Shown: positions 43,200 through 53,400, counted from the first letter of the stretch. The stretch: 64,000 bases of DNA from Bemisia tabaci (GCF_918797505.1 NC_092796.1:60666851-60730850); one strand, 5' to 3'. The notes: a model not told the origin generated them from the sequence alone. Numbers and translations: made by a program.

Positions 43200-43700
43200 A
43201 AAAGCTAGTTAGAAAGAAAGAAAAGAATCCAGAGGTCTGGGCAGAGGAGGACTCTGCAATGAGTATATCGAAGGAATAGCGACGAGGGCGGAGGGTGAGA
43301 GAGTGGGCTTTGGCAACAGTGGATGTAGCGGGGTCGCGGGTCTTGGGCTCCGTTTCGCAAGGGGCGCGGCAACGTGAACGCAACCTAACTGAGGTGATTA
43401 AAACGCAATTGGAAATTATAAAATGCGACGCGACGCGGCTGAGTAAATCAACCGGCTACTCTTCTTTTCAATGGACCTGTCAAATTTCCGGAAAGATAAC
43501 CTACTGCCGCCACTGCCGAGTCTGGAGTGTGCAATGCAAACTGGGGGTATTTCGCCGCCACCCCTCTCCCCTCCCTCCTCCTAGCTTCCTCTCCACTCGA
43601 CCCCTACGGCCCGCGACCCTCTTTTTCGGAATCAATTGCAGCAATGAAACTGATCGTTACCCTAACGTGTTGCCGCATCGTCGTCACCATGGATTTTAAG
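43200..43700. other. Unannotated stretch, partly GC-rich
   Basis: A 134-residue plus-strand frame (43295-43699) covers a pyrimidine-rich segment (ctcccctccctcctcctagc). No motif recognised; the frame ends just before the foldback element. Confidence 0.35.
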
Positions 43701-43708
43701 GTAAATCC

Positions 43709-44031
43709 ACACTGCATGGAGAAAAAAACTTCGTGCGTGGGACCCCAAGTTGAGGTCATATGGATCTCTGAAGTTTTCGGATCACGTATCTAAAAACTTG
43801 AGGTCCAGCTGCCGAAGTTCGGGTCAGACATCTGAAGTACTTCGATATATACCGAAGGGTTCGGGTCACACACATCTGAAGTACTCCGGTACATACCGAA
43901 GTGCCTCGAAGTCTGACCCGAACTTCGGCAGCTGGACCTCAAGTTTTTAGATACGTGATCCGAAAACTTCAGAGATCCATATGACCTCAACTTCGGGTCC
44001 CGTGCACGACGTTTTTTCTCCGTGCGGAAGT
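43709..44031. mobile_element. Foldback element with ~125-bp near-identical arms
   Basis: Left arm (43747-43838: aagttgaggtcatatggatc through gccgaagttcgggtcagac) and its complement on the right (43904-43993) differ at very few positions. The outer parts (gagaaaaaaacttcgtgcg / gcacgacgttttttctc) continue the pairing with more mismatches. The loop itself contains ctgaagtact and gaagg words in imperfect repeats. Symmetry centre is about 43870. Confidence 0.88.
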
Positions 44032-44039
44032 AGCCAAAC

Positions 44040-44870
44040 ATCCAAGAACTTTCTCTGATAACTTTCATTTTTGATGGGTCAGTTGCGCCGATCACATAAT
44101 CGTGTTTTGGTCCTTGATTCTTGTAGATTAGCTAAAAATAATAAGATCCGTCCAAACAGCAACTTTCTACTTTCAATATTGACCGAGATATCGCGCTTTC
44201 AAAAATTCGGTTTATGACGTCATCCACCGCGACTATGCATACCATGGTCCCTTCCACCTTGGATTCATCAATCGGCGATACACCCATTTGCACTGGTTGC
44301 TCAACATGAAACTTGGATGAAAGCAGGGTGGAAGAAACCAAGAGTGTCCCTGCTCCACGTGCGGCTTGCAGGCTTATCCAGGGACCGCCTCCTCGATGAT
44401 ATGAAAAATCATGAAAATGGGATCGATCTATCCTTAGGACATACTGAGACAAAAAATGAACCATTGCATCATTTAAACGGGAGAGCTCACACATTTATCA
44501 CGTACTGTAAAAAAACCTGAGCCATTATTTAAAAAAACTGAATAGGACAAGCTCATAGAGACTGTCATCTGTCTATAGCAGTAGAGATAATTAAAATCGG
44601 CTCAGTGACACAGTAGAAAGATCTGTGGAGGTTAGAGCTAGCTTGTAGTGATGCTAAGTCGGAACTAATAAGGTAAATCAATAAAGGAAAACACGTTTGC
44701 TGAACAAATTCAATCTCTTCATGCACCTAATGCTGACCATAGTAAGAGCAAGTAATTATTGTTCGAGATCCATACAGTGTCCCTCTTTCTCTCCATCCCT
44801 GCGTATGAACGAATTGGCGTGCACAAGACAAGGGCCACTCCGTGCATCGCTAATAGATTCATTCGTAGGA
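44040..44870. other. Unannotated stretch
   Basis: Frames 44132-44494 (minus, 120 residues) and 44317-44520 (plus) overlap and have no motif I recognise. The minus frame is the longest here without an obvious repeat explanation, but codon content gives no clear support. Confidence 0.35.
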
Positions 44871-44873
44871 TCT

Positions 44874-45127
44874 GCTGCAGTACTACGGAAAAACGTTGTA
44901 CGCACATTCGAATGTCGCCAAATTTCCTGTCAAAAAATATTTATTTTCCAAGAAGGTTATGAATATTTCTTCTCAACATTTTCAGATATTCTGGATGAAA
45001 TTACGAGCAAAAGTCTGTGACAAATCGGACGATAAATATTTAAGAATTTTCCCAAAAAATCGCGTTTCGGGAAAGGAAATTTGGCAACGTCATGAGGCGT
45101 ATGCGGCGTTCTTCCTTGGCGCGGCAA
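44874..45127. mobile_element. Foldback MITE, CTGCCGTGCTAAGG family, copy 4 (diverged)
   Basis: ctacggaaaaacgttgtacg cacattcgaatgtcgccaaa at the left, gaaatttggcaacgtcatga ggcgtatgcggcgttcttcc ttggcgcggca at the right. Terminal bases have mutated and no duplication can be read. Confidence 0.7.
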
Positions 45128-45622
45128 TATAAGACTAAGAAGCCCTTGAAAACGAGCTCTTCGTATCGTACCCTCGTGTCTGACAAGGAAGATTCTGGCA
45201 CGGTTCATGGGTGGCGTGCGTTCGGTGTCGTTAAAATCTAATTATTATTGAAATCGGCTCATTTCGAGTGTTGCTGATTATCCCTCCGACCCTAATACCT
45301 CCCTTATTTCATGTTTTTGATGATCGAACACAATTATTATTTCGACCCGGAAATGGGAATGGACTCTTCATCTCGCTCACTGATGCGTTTCAGGTTAGTG
45401 GTTGAGCACACGCTACCCTGGGTCTCGGCCCTCGACTCACGGCGAGCAATAAGTTCTCCGCTACATGTTCTCCTTATGTTTTATTCATGTTGGACGTTAT
45501 AGCGCGTTGAACTTTGCCCTTGGTCAACGAAGACGTTTGGTGCTGAAGGAGGATAAGTTAACTGCGGTGACTTTCTTCTTGTACAAGCATCGATGAAAAA
45601 GTCACGTGAATTACCGAATCAA

Positions 45623-45878
45623 AATTGGACCGAGTTCATCAGAAAGGAGCCAACCCACATTAACTTGAAACGGAGAAAAAGAAGTTTGAAGTTTTATTCC
45701 TGCGTAAGGCTCACTGTAGAAAATAAACTTTAACCCCTCTTTTCACAAACTAATTTATGTTTTTCGACTTCCAGTTTTTGGCAGGATAAAATATACAGCT
45801 AGTGGAACTCAAAAAAATTATTCACTCCATTTTTTCGAAAATGTGGGTTGGTTCCTTTCTGATAAACTCTGTCCAATT
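45623..45878. mobile_element. Foldback MITE, AGAAAGGAACCAA family, copy 2
   Basis: aattggaccgagttcatcag aaaggagccaacccacatt at the left and aatgtgggttggttcctttc tgataaactctgtccaatt at the right; 256 bp. These are the cleanest termini of this family. Confidence 0.85.
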
Positions 45879-45984
45879 AAGGATAAAAATTACTGTACTT
45901 GGGAGGCGAGGCGAGCTTTCGACAATCGAAGTGATGTTGTGATTGGTTAATGTAAATTTAACCCGGAAATCAGCAGACGGTACA

Positions 45985-46165
45985 CGGACTTTATGTCCAC
46001 TTTTTTTACGTCCACAGCAGACTTTTAGTCCACAATTTTCTAAAGTTCACAGTTCTAAAGCCCACACTATTGTTAAGTCCATTACTTAAACGTCCACTAA
46101 CTTAAGTCCATAAATTTAAAGTCCACTAAAATCAAATTCAAGCGTCATATTTTAGTCCGTGTGTA
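45985..46165 (+). repeat. Array of spaced GTCCAC motifs
   Basis: About ten copies of a (T/A)AGTCCAC-like word occur at irregular 14-20 bp intervals: cggactttatgtccac, tacgtccac, tagtccac, agttcac, aagcccac, taagtccat, acgtccac, taagtccat, aaagtccac and tagtccg. The spacers are AT-rich and do not align with each other. It could be a degenerate microsatellite or a cluster of binding sites. Confidence 0.6.
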
Positions 46166-46850
46166 AAATTATATTGACAATATCGAAATGAGAAAATTAA
46201 GAGAGAAGGGGGTGTCGTAACTCATATTTTAAATGAAATGTTAATTTCTTCTATTGATTCATCTTTTCAAATTTTCTTTGGTAAATACTTGGTTTCATTT
46301 TTATCCTTGAAATTTCCGATATAAAATATGCCTTAAATGTACATTCTTTTTTTTAATGAAATTGATTACTTCATTTTAAAAACATTTACATTTTTAAAAC
46401 GTGGTAAATATTTGTAAAACCTTTTCCAAGCAATTGCATTGATATGAATCTCAATGAGCCGTAGTTGTGATGAAAGAAACTATACAAAAATTAATAAAAG
46501 AGGAAAAAAACTAAGAAGCACGCAATTTTTTGTTTTTAACTTATTTGTACATCGACCTCCTTAAGTCAAATACGTCCAATTTTGAGCGTTTGGTTGCGCT
46601 TACACTACGCTGCAGCACAGTAAAAGCCCAAGTAAAATAAAAAAAGAATAAAAAATAAATTTGAATGCTTTGGAAATCATTAAATTTGATACGGAACCAC
46701 TATTATATTTACAAAAAACACATTATATTTTCCAGTAGTACATACTTCTTTTTCATCAATTTAAATAAGAATAATTCATGCAGAGTTTTCAAACATTTCA
46801 AAATTATGAGTTGAAAAACGCTGACTCCGCGAGTTTAAATATTAGAGCCT
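46166..46850. other. Unannotated AT-rich stretch
   Basis: Very AT-rich, with no gene or repeat pair recognised. Confidence 0.4.
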
Positions 46851-46883
46851 AACACAGAGCGGGGCAGCGTGTTAGCAGCGCAG

Positions 46884-46976
46884 AACGCGCATTGGCGCCT
46901 ACAAACCTAACGGGATACTTCACGCATTGCGCAACGCGTGAAGTATCCCGTTAGGTTTGTAGGCGTCTATGCGCGT
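46884..46976. repeat. Palindrome derived from the hAT internal module
   Basis: ggcgcctacaaacctaacgg gatacttcacgcattgcg and the inverted cgcgtgaagtatcccgttag gtttgtaggcg are almost perfect 38-bp arms. The sequence follows the hAT module gcgcctacaagactgcatga atacttcacgcattgcg. Here it has become a head-to-head palindrome outside any hAT termini. Confidence 0.8.
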
Positions 46977-47210
46977 GTCACGCTGGTTCCCTGCCGCGCC
47001 GCAACGCTTTAAGCAACTATTTCGCGTCAGAGGCGTTGCACAGTATCCTACAAGATTAAAGGCGCACGAAATAACTAGTTAAAGAGGACTTTCAATTTTG
47101 ACTTCATCTGTTACTGAAAAATGTTTAATTTGGCATTGGAGCGTTTCCTAGGCTCCTGCTTTGGTTTTCATCTTTTCATATCCGTCCACTGCACACATGA
47201 ACATATCGAC

Positions 47211-47450
47211 GGTGAAACTACCAAACCACGTATCTCGTTTGCGGTGTTTGCAATTTATTTTTTTGAAGTAGACCAAATCAATATCAGTCCTTGAAATTTT
47301 CACAGAATTTGGCCACACGAAGAGGAAAAATCACAGAAATTTTCAAGACTGGACGTTAAGTAGTTTTTCATTTAAAAAATAAAGTGTGACAGGAAGTCTG
47401 CGACGTCGCAAACCGAGATACGTGGTTCGGTAGTTTCACCGTCGATATGT
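47211..47450. mobile_element. Foldback MITE, CGACGGTGAAAC family, best copy (240 bp)
   Basis: acatatcgacggtgaaacta ccaaaccacgtatctcgttt gcgg at the left and ccgagatacgtggttcggta gtttcaccgtcgatatgt at the right, perfect over the outer 22 bp. Other copies: 56463-56718; diverged 12735, 49650 and 51030; a right end at 60260. Confidence 0.87.
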
Positions 47451-47607
47451 TTTTACCTGCTCTTAGAGTCTGTTCTTTTTCATGACTTGATTCATGAATG
47501 AAATGTTTTTAAGAATGAAGGTAGTAGTAGTATGCATTTATTTTTGAGGTGGTTACTGTCATTTAAATGAGAAGAAAAACATGTGGACATAACCTTCAGA
47601 GAGTAGC

Positions 47608-48116
47608 TAGTACCTTCAATTAGTCGAGTTAAGAGAGAAACCAAACACGCAATTTGGCCTGGAACGGAGCGACTTAGAGAGAAATGATAACGAGGACTTG
47701 AGATGAAAAGGAGAAGCCCTCGGACTCGATCGGCATGTAACACATATTAGCGCTTACAAGACCGCACGAATACTTCTCGCATTGCATCAAACAGTGCGGT
47801 CATTGCGGTCGGCGTGAAACGCATAGCGCCTACAAGACTGTCTGAATACTTCATGCTTTGCGCCAAACATGGAGGGCCTTGTCCACACAGAGATACGTTT
47901 ACGAAACTTTACTTTCGCGCAAAGTTCCGTGAACTTTTGCTAGTAGTGTTGACAGGGCTTTCCCTAAAAATGTGTTCAACACGAGTAAACGCGTCATATG
48001 CACCCCTCCCTCTCTGGCACGTTCACTCAATGGTTTTTATCGAGTTTCAAATGAATGAGAAGGGGGCGGCAAAATACAGGCGGCCCATGGGCGGCAAGTA
48101 GGTGAATCCGGCCCTG
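47608..48116 (+). mobile_element. hAT-type element, copy 6, 5'-truncated
   Basis: Enters the family at taccttcaattagtcgagtt aag and runs to the intact right end gtgaatccggccctg. It lacks the whole left third. The internal module is duplicated as in other copies. Confidence 0.87.
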
Positions 48117-48119
48117 TCT

Positions 48120-48800
48120 GCGGTATAAAAATCTGGCAACCTCAATCTTGACGCTTTGGCTCAGCTATAGCAAGTTGCTTCTAGTTTGAGCAACACGTGG
48201 TGGGAAATGAACATAGCTCGATTAAGAAGCTTGCTGAAACCGTTGTAGTGTGCGATTTGACTCACGTAGAGCTTTGAGTTTCTTGTGAGCGGGTAGCTCA
48301 AATTCACCGCAATCAAAGTAAAATAAAAACGTTAATACATTCGTTAGGAGTTAGTTTCAGTAATTTTCGTTGCGCGAATCGTGTTTTACGTAAAATTCTG
48401 GTGCAGAAACTTGTATCAGAATGCTTAAATATTTGAACCTTGTCCAGTGGTCCATTTTCTATTTTCAAAAGTGAAAATTCCAAGCAATGTGAGCCTTTGC
48501 ACGAGAATATAAATGGAATTTGGAGTGTGGAAGAGGGAATGAAACGGAAATCTGTCGGCTGGCAACGGCGGCGCGGCGGCGAGAGGAGAAGTTTCACGAC
48601 CAGCCGCGGCCGATGAGCCGAATGCCGAATAAACGTCTGCCCGACAATCCGCACCGTACCGCACTCCTAACGCGCCACGCCGCCAGCCCCTTCAACCCAC
48701 AGTGGCACTCCAGACTTCGAATCTCAGACTCACCCAGCACCTCGCTAAAAACAGAAAAATAAAATTAAGAAAAGAATATAAAGAAAAAAATTGAAAAAGG
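48120..48800. other. Unannotated stretch with a shared repeat
   Basis: 48344-48460 matches 18200-18330 (see there). A short GC-rich segment (48555-48620, ggcggcgcggcggcgagagg) follows. No gene recognised. Confidence 0.4.
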
Positions 48801-48810
48801 TACTGGCCAG

Positions 48811-49235
48811 CAGACATGGAAAATTTCATGAAATTTTTCGAGTGAAATTTCATGAAATTCTACGAAAATTGGTGAAATTTATTGAATCTTTTGGGGATAC
48901 ATTCAGGAGGCTAAACAAAGCTTCCTAGAAAGTAGAAACAGTGCTTCTAAATTTTGAAATTTTTTACCCCAAGCCTAAAACATTTGCGTGTTGCAAATGT
49001 TTTCGTTTAGTTATTTAGAGGTAAGATTGGGGTTTTTCTCTCTAAACTCCCCTTTTGCCCCCTCTTTGTGTCTGGTCCCTTCAGTAGAGTAGCATAAAAC
49101 CGCAGCATCAACAGAAAGACCATCTTTCCGCTTTCAGACTTCCAAAGATTTAATCAATAAATCTAAAAAAAATTAATAAATTTCAAATTTTGTGAAATTC
49201 ATTCGAGCCTTATGAAATTTTACTTTCCATCTCTG
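48811..49235. mobile_element. hAT-type non-autonomous element, CAGAGATGG family (425 bp)
   Basis: Starts CAGACATGGAAAATTTC and ends gtaaaat-type sequence, then CTTTCCATCTCTG, giving CAGAGATGG-like inverted termini. Flanks ctggccag (48803-48810) and ctggcgag (49236-49243) match at 7 of 8, a near-perfect 8-bp duplication. The interior repeats the word gaaatttcatgaaa. Non-coding. Confidence 0.82.
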
Positions 49236-49259
49236 CTGGCGAGGCTACTGAAGATACAG

Positions 49260-49645
49260 TTCCTTCATCAAAAATCCAAAACCATGAGTTTCAGCATAGT
49301 TTTCGCGTTGACTGTGATATGGATTACAATTTGCAAACAAAAAGGAACAAAGAGCATTCTAATTTGGTAGGATTGTGCAACTTACATTCTGTGCGATTAA
49401 AATGTCGAAATCATGCAAAAAATATAATTTACAGAGGTAATTTTTGTCTAGAATGTATACTTACCCATGCAATACCTATATACCCTAATATACCCAATAT
49501 ACCTATATACCTAAAATACCTACGGCACAACAGCAGAAACGCGCAACTAGTTTGCTATAGTTCTAGATCTTCAATTCCGTTTTATGTCATCGTGGGAGAA
49601 CAGACTGATGCTATTTCTTGAAGTTTTCCTTAAAAAGTCCTCACA
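49260..49645. other. Unannotated stretch with ATATACC-rich segment
   Basis: A degenerate repeat of tatacc/aatatacc words occupies 49468-49525. The 100-residue frame covering it has no motif. Confidence 0.4.
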
Positions 49646-49649
49646 CAAA

Positions 49650-49790
49650 AGAAGAAGACATAAAAAAATTTCAAGTAGAGACGTTGAGTATTATTCCCCT
49701 TAAAAATAAAGTATGATAGAAAGTCTGCAACGTCACAGATATCGCGTTCCTTTACTCCTCCAGGTTTACTGTCGAGAAGCGGCAAAAAGT
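49650..49790. repeat. Right half of a CGACGGTGAAAC-family MITE
   Basis: taaaaataaagtatgataga aagtctgcaacgtcacagat atcg and ggtttactgtcgag follow the right half of the copy at 47211. Left half missing. Confidence 0.5.
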
Positions 49791-49889
49791 CGTAGGTGAG
49801 GCGCAGTTGTAAGGACGCCGAGAGATGGCGAGGCGAGAGGCGGAATAGAGTAGGCGGTAGGCGGAAGTCGAAGTTGAATGTTACTGAGA

Positions 49890-50060
49890 GTCGAGACTTA
49901 AGGAATCCATTTCTGATCGATTCCTGGATTTCAGGCTTCCAGTGTCACAAACAGGAATGAAGATTATATTTTTACTGCTTGGACAGACTACATACTAGAA
50001 TTAACGGGGGAAAGAAGGGTATTCCAGGGAACAAACGTGTGAGAGGAAGAAGAGAATAGG
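49890..50060 (+). repeat. Dispersed repeat, GAATGGACTGGGG family, copy 3
   Basis: aatccatttctgatcgattc ctggatttcaggc, agtgtcacaaacagg and ggaacaaacg match 26605-26760 and 8160. Diverged. Confidence 0.5.
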
Positions 50061-50219
50061 AAGGGAACTCGAGAAAAAGTGTTTGAATGCGGTTTGCATA
50101 CTCTAGCCCCTGAAAAATATGAAATATTTCGCAGCCTCGTGAAATTTTATGAAATATTTCACTAAAAGTTTCAGTCTTTCTTTTCTTCCTGACGTTTCAT
50201 GGGACCCTGGGTAGGCGGA

Positions 50220-50720
50220 AGCCGCGTGGACGATCCCTGAGGCTCAGGCGGAGAGGCCCACCGTGCGTCGGACGCGCGACGCGAAACGCGGCGGAGCGGC
50301 GCGTCGCGACGCGGCGGCGGCGGCGGGGCGCGCACACGGAGATATCTTGGCGAAACGTTTTCATGAATATCTCGAGGTGAGTGAACTTGGGGCCGCCCGT
50401 GGGAGAAATGGGCCGTGGCCTGTGGGGGCCAAACTAAGGAGAGAAAAAGCACTCGCCAAAATTCGGTGCGCGAATTTATTGCACGCATGCTCCATTGCTC
50501 TATTCTCCGTATTGATGATGCATCCATCCATCCATCCATCCACCATCCATCTATCCGTCCATTCCCCGATTTCCGTTCTATCCACCCGACCACGCTGAAC
50601 GCGACGTCGCGACGCCAACACCGACGCCGTCGCCGACGTCGGCCCACCTGCATACCGAACCCCCTCCCGCCCGCTCCTTCGCGCCTCCACCTATCCCTTC
50701 CTCCCTCCTTCGACACGTTT
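50220..50720. other. GC-rich island with GCG and CATC repeats
   Basis: Contains a CpG-dense block (50268-50335, gcggcggcggcggggcgcgc) and a CATC tetranucleotide run (50518-50560). Frames up to 186 residues on both strands are arginine/proline-rich artefacts of composition. A promoter-like role is possible but not shown. Confidence 0.45.
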
Positions 50721-51029
50721 CCGACGCCCATTGCATTCGCCTATATTTCATTGTGCTGCTCCACTTTTGTGACCAGATCATTGGCGAGCATGCATTTTTA
50801 CGCCCTCTTTTTCGTGTCGATTTCGCCGCAACAGAGAATTTGCACGAAAAAAATGTGTTATTCGCAAATTTTCGCGACAAGCTTGATTTTTTTGATCATT
50901 GTTTGCATTATCGTTTTCCAAAGTAGCTGATATCAAAACGGATTCCTGCTTGCAGAGGACACTGCTTTAGAGTCCGATAAACGTGCTACGAAGTCCTATG
51001 AATCCGAATAATTATAGTCCACTGCATTT

Positions 51030-51275
51030 CGATGGCCATAGTGCGGAACCACACATCGCCATTGCAGCGTCTTAAAATTTCCGCTGAGATTTTATTTTTT
51101 CTAGGAGGAACAAGGCAACTTTATAGTTTGAAATTCTAACAGAATGTGGTAACAGAGGAGAAAATTCGGAAAAGTTTTCAAGAAATTATGTTGCCCAGTT
51201 TTCCACAGGAAAAATAAAATATCAGGAAGTCTTTGAAGTTGCAAATCGAGATATGTGGTTTCGCACTTTGGCCAT
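51030..51275. mobile_element. Foldback MITE related to the CGACGGTGAAAC family
   Basis: gatggccatagtgcggaacc acacat at the left pairs with atatgtggtttcgcactttg gccatc at the right. The interior has ggaaaagttttcaagaaatt atgttg and aaaataaaatatcaggaagt c, the family's core. It is a distinct subfamily whose right end also appears at 60320-60350. Confidence 0.7.
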
Positions 51276-52160
51276 CGCTTCGCGTGATGCAGATCACGGG
51301 GATGTCAACTCTCATGCTGGTTAAAATGCTTGCTGTTTCTTGGAATGACATGCAATTGACTTTGTGATGTGAAACATGTTCTTCTTTAAGGACTTCCCAC
51401 GAGGCAGTTCGATTTTACGGTGGCCTACGCTCAGGAGATTTCCTAACTAATCACCTAAAGCGAACCGATTCCTTCATTGAGTTACCTCAGGGGGTCAAAG
51501 AGAAGGAGCAACCCTGTCTGTCGCCACTTAGGCATTAGAGAACCCCCTGACTCTCTTACAGGAGGAGACATTCTTGCCCACTTCCAAAAATTATTAGTGC
51601 GGAAGAAATAATATGAGAAGTTACATAAAATTACAAAGAAGTAGGAATAGACCTGTCTAGGACTCTTTTTTGCATATTTTTCAAGTCGGAGAAATTTGCA
51701 TGCAACTGATAGGCAGATAGCAGCCAGCGGGTATCTTTACGTGAAAAAAATAGAATAACGTCTATAGAAGTGTTACTGAAACAGTATCTTCAGACAAGAA
51801 CACGAAAAAATTCATTAGAAATAAGATATATTAATGAAGGACCACTGACCATCCCAATGTGGAAATCCTCTAATTAATTAATACTAGGGGCTTATGGGGC
51901 TGCTTCGCAGCCCCTTATTTTTCCTGTACTTTTTTCACTTTCACATGTTTTTTTTTTTTTTATTTATTTTCATTTAATTTTCTGTTTTGTCTTTGAATCG
52001 GGTCTAATTATTTCTTTGAGAGAATAAATATAACAAATGTTTTCAAAAATTGTAATTTTATTTAGTAAACTTTAAACTAAAATTTTGTTTTAATCTTCAT
52101 ACAAAATTATTTTTTAGGTTTTACATTTGTTTTCAAACTAATTTTAAAGAAGATCTTTTT

Positions 52161-52529
52161 TTATTTTTTAAATACTTTGCTTTTTTTTCGATTAAATTGT
52201 TGATTCTTCTTTTGCCATTTCTGTCCTGCTTTTCTTCCTATATTTCCTACAACTTTGCTCTTCTTCTTTCCTCCTTTTGTCTTTTCTTTTTTTGCTTCTT
52301 CTTTTTCTTCTTCAGTAGCTGTTCCTTCTGGTTCTTCTTCTTTTTCTGCTCCTGTTTTAACTTCATCTAATTTTTCCGCTTTTTCTTCTTCGTTTTTTCC
52401 ATGTTCAGTCTGCTTTCTGGTTCCGGTAATAAACTTACCTATATATGGATCCTTGAACTTTAAAGCAATAAGGTCCATCACCCGGAATATCAATTCGATT
52501 TGCAGAGAAAGAGGCAAAAGCAACAGCAC
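52161..52529 (-). CDS. Lys/Glu-rich reading frame in the Helitron
   Basis: The 122-residue frame begins inside the zinc-finger reading frame in another phase. Its useful part starts after KDPYIGKF and is highly charged: EKAEKLDEVKTGAEKEEEPE, then EEKEEAKKEKTKGGKKKSKV and a lysine-rich tail. It has no recognised domain. It follows the point where the Helitron frame stops, next to a good splice donor. It could be a second exon, captured host sequence or A-rich low complexity. I favour low complexity or capture and am not sure that it is translated. Confidence 0.3.
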   Translation of the reverse strand: MLLLLPLSLQIELIFRVMDLIALKFKDPYIGKFITGTRKQTEHGKNEEEKAEKLDEVKTGAEKEEEPEGTATEEEKEEAKKEKTKGGKKKSKVVGNIGRKAGQKWQKKNQQFNRKKSKVFKK

Positions 52530-52917
52530 TATTATAATTTCTGATATGCTTTATGAAATTTGGAGAATATAAAAATAATGATTTCAAATCGGTATTTGTC
52601 CGAATACTCGGTAAAGAAATTAAGCCATTTTGGCAGCAGTTATTAAAATGACCATTGGACATTTCACCCTGAAAATGGCGAGCATCACAATGATGACAAA
52701 TTATATTCATTGAACCGACTGAAAATTTGGTAACAAAATTTTCATCAAAGTTCTGATCATCAATTTTATACTTCCGAAATGAAGAAATGAAACTTTGATT
52801 TTCTATACTAATAACAGAGTTAAGTTCTTGCTTCACTAAACGAACATGCAAAGAATTCTGGAAAACGCGACCACGTTTTGGAGGACGACCGCCTCGGTCA
52901 TTGAAAATTTCACTCAT
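52435..52917 (-). CDS. Helitron N-terminal domain protein, truncated
   Basis: The 160-residue frame begins MSEIFNDRGGRPPKRGR and carries a zinc-finger motif CHHCDARHFQGE (about residues 72-85) followed by CCQNGLISLP (about 93-103). It ends IRNYNSAVAFASFSANRIDI then GPYCFKVQGSIYR. This order is the Helitron_like_N region of eukaryotic Helitron proteins, which in a full protein (well over 1,000 residues) precedes the Rep nuclease HUH motifs and Pif1-type helicase. The frame stops at IYR. The stop lies inside AG-GTAAGT (intron donor at 52438), so splicing rather than truncation is possible. No HUH or helicase sequence follows within the element. ATG choice rests on the first Met of the open frame. 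Confidence 0.75.
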   Translation of the reverse strand: MSEIFNDRGGRPPKRGRVFQNSLHVRLVKQELNSVISIENQSFISSFRKYKIDDQNFDENFVTKFSVGSMNIICHHCDARHFQGEMSNGHFNNCCQNGLISLPSIRTNTDLKSLFLYSPNFIKHIRNYNSAVAFASFSANRIDIPGDGPYCFKVQGSIYR

Positions 52918-53400
52918 AACAACTGTTAAATTTAAAATTAAAATTAGTAAAAATTATTATTATTTTAACAAAATCATAACTGAAAAGTTCAATTTTTAAA
53001 TTAAAAAAAATAAATCAGAAGAAAAAGGATGAAATGAAAATGGAAATTAATAATAAACATATTTATACACATTGAAAAGAAACAGCGTGAAAAGTTCTGA
53101 TCGGAAATGAGAAAAAAAACTTGGAGGTTATTGACTTAATGAGGAAAAATTGGCAATAGGAAAAAGATGGAACCAATCATGAAAAACCGTAAAAAAAAAA
53201 AAACGCGGGAAAAGAAAAATGTAAGTTGATGGCAGTTGAGTGTTGGAAGTAACCTCACTTAATGATGATTGTTGAATGAAAACAGCTGATAAAAAGACAG
53301 CAAACAGTAAAGTAAGATGCGTAGCAACAAAACTTTTCCGAAAAACAAAAAACAAAAAACCCCCACTTCCCCTCATCCAATTTATGAGTTTTTAGGGATT

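Larger units (their letters stand above)
51884..53400 (-). mobile_element. Helitron (rolling-circle transposon), 3' end at 51884
   Basis: On the minus strand the element ends with an 8-bp-stem hairpin (ggggctgc-gaa-gcagcccc, 51896-51914), 8 bases, then CTAG at 51887-51884 followed by T. That is the Helitron 3' structure: hairpin, CTRR, insertion before T. A Helitron N-terminal reading frame lies inside (52435-52917). The 5' end could not be placed; 53400 is a minimum and it may reach about 53900. The Rep and helicase domains are absent, so it is non-autonomous. Confidence 0.75.

Noticed and set aside
50171..50731. 186-residue minus-strand frame
   Set aside because: Lies in a CpG-dense block with simple repeats; all frames are long here and the peptide is Arg/Gly/Pro-biased with no motif.
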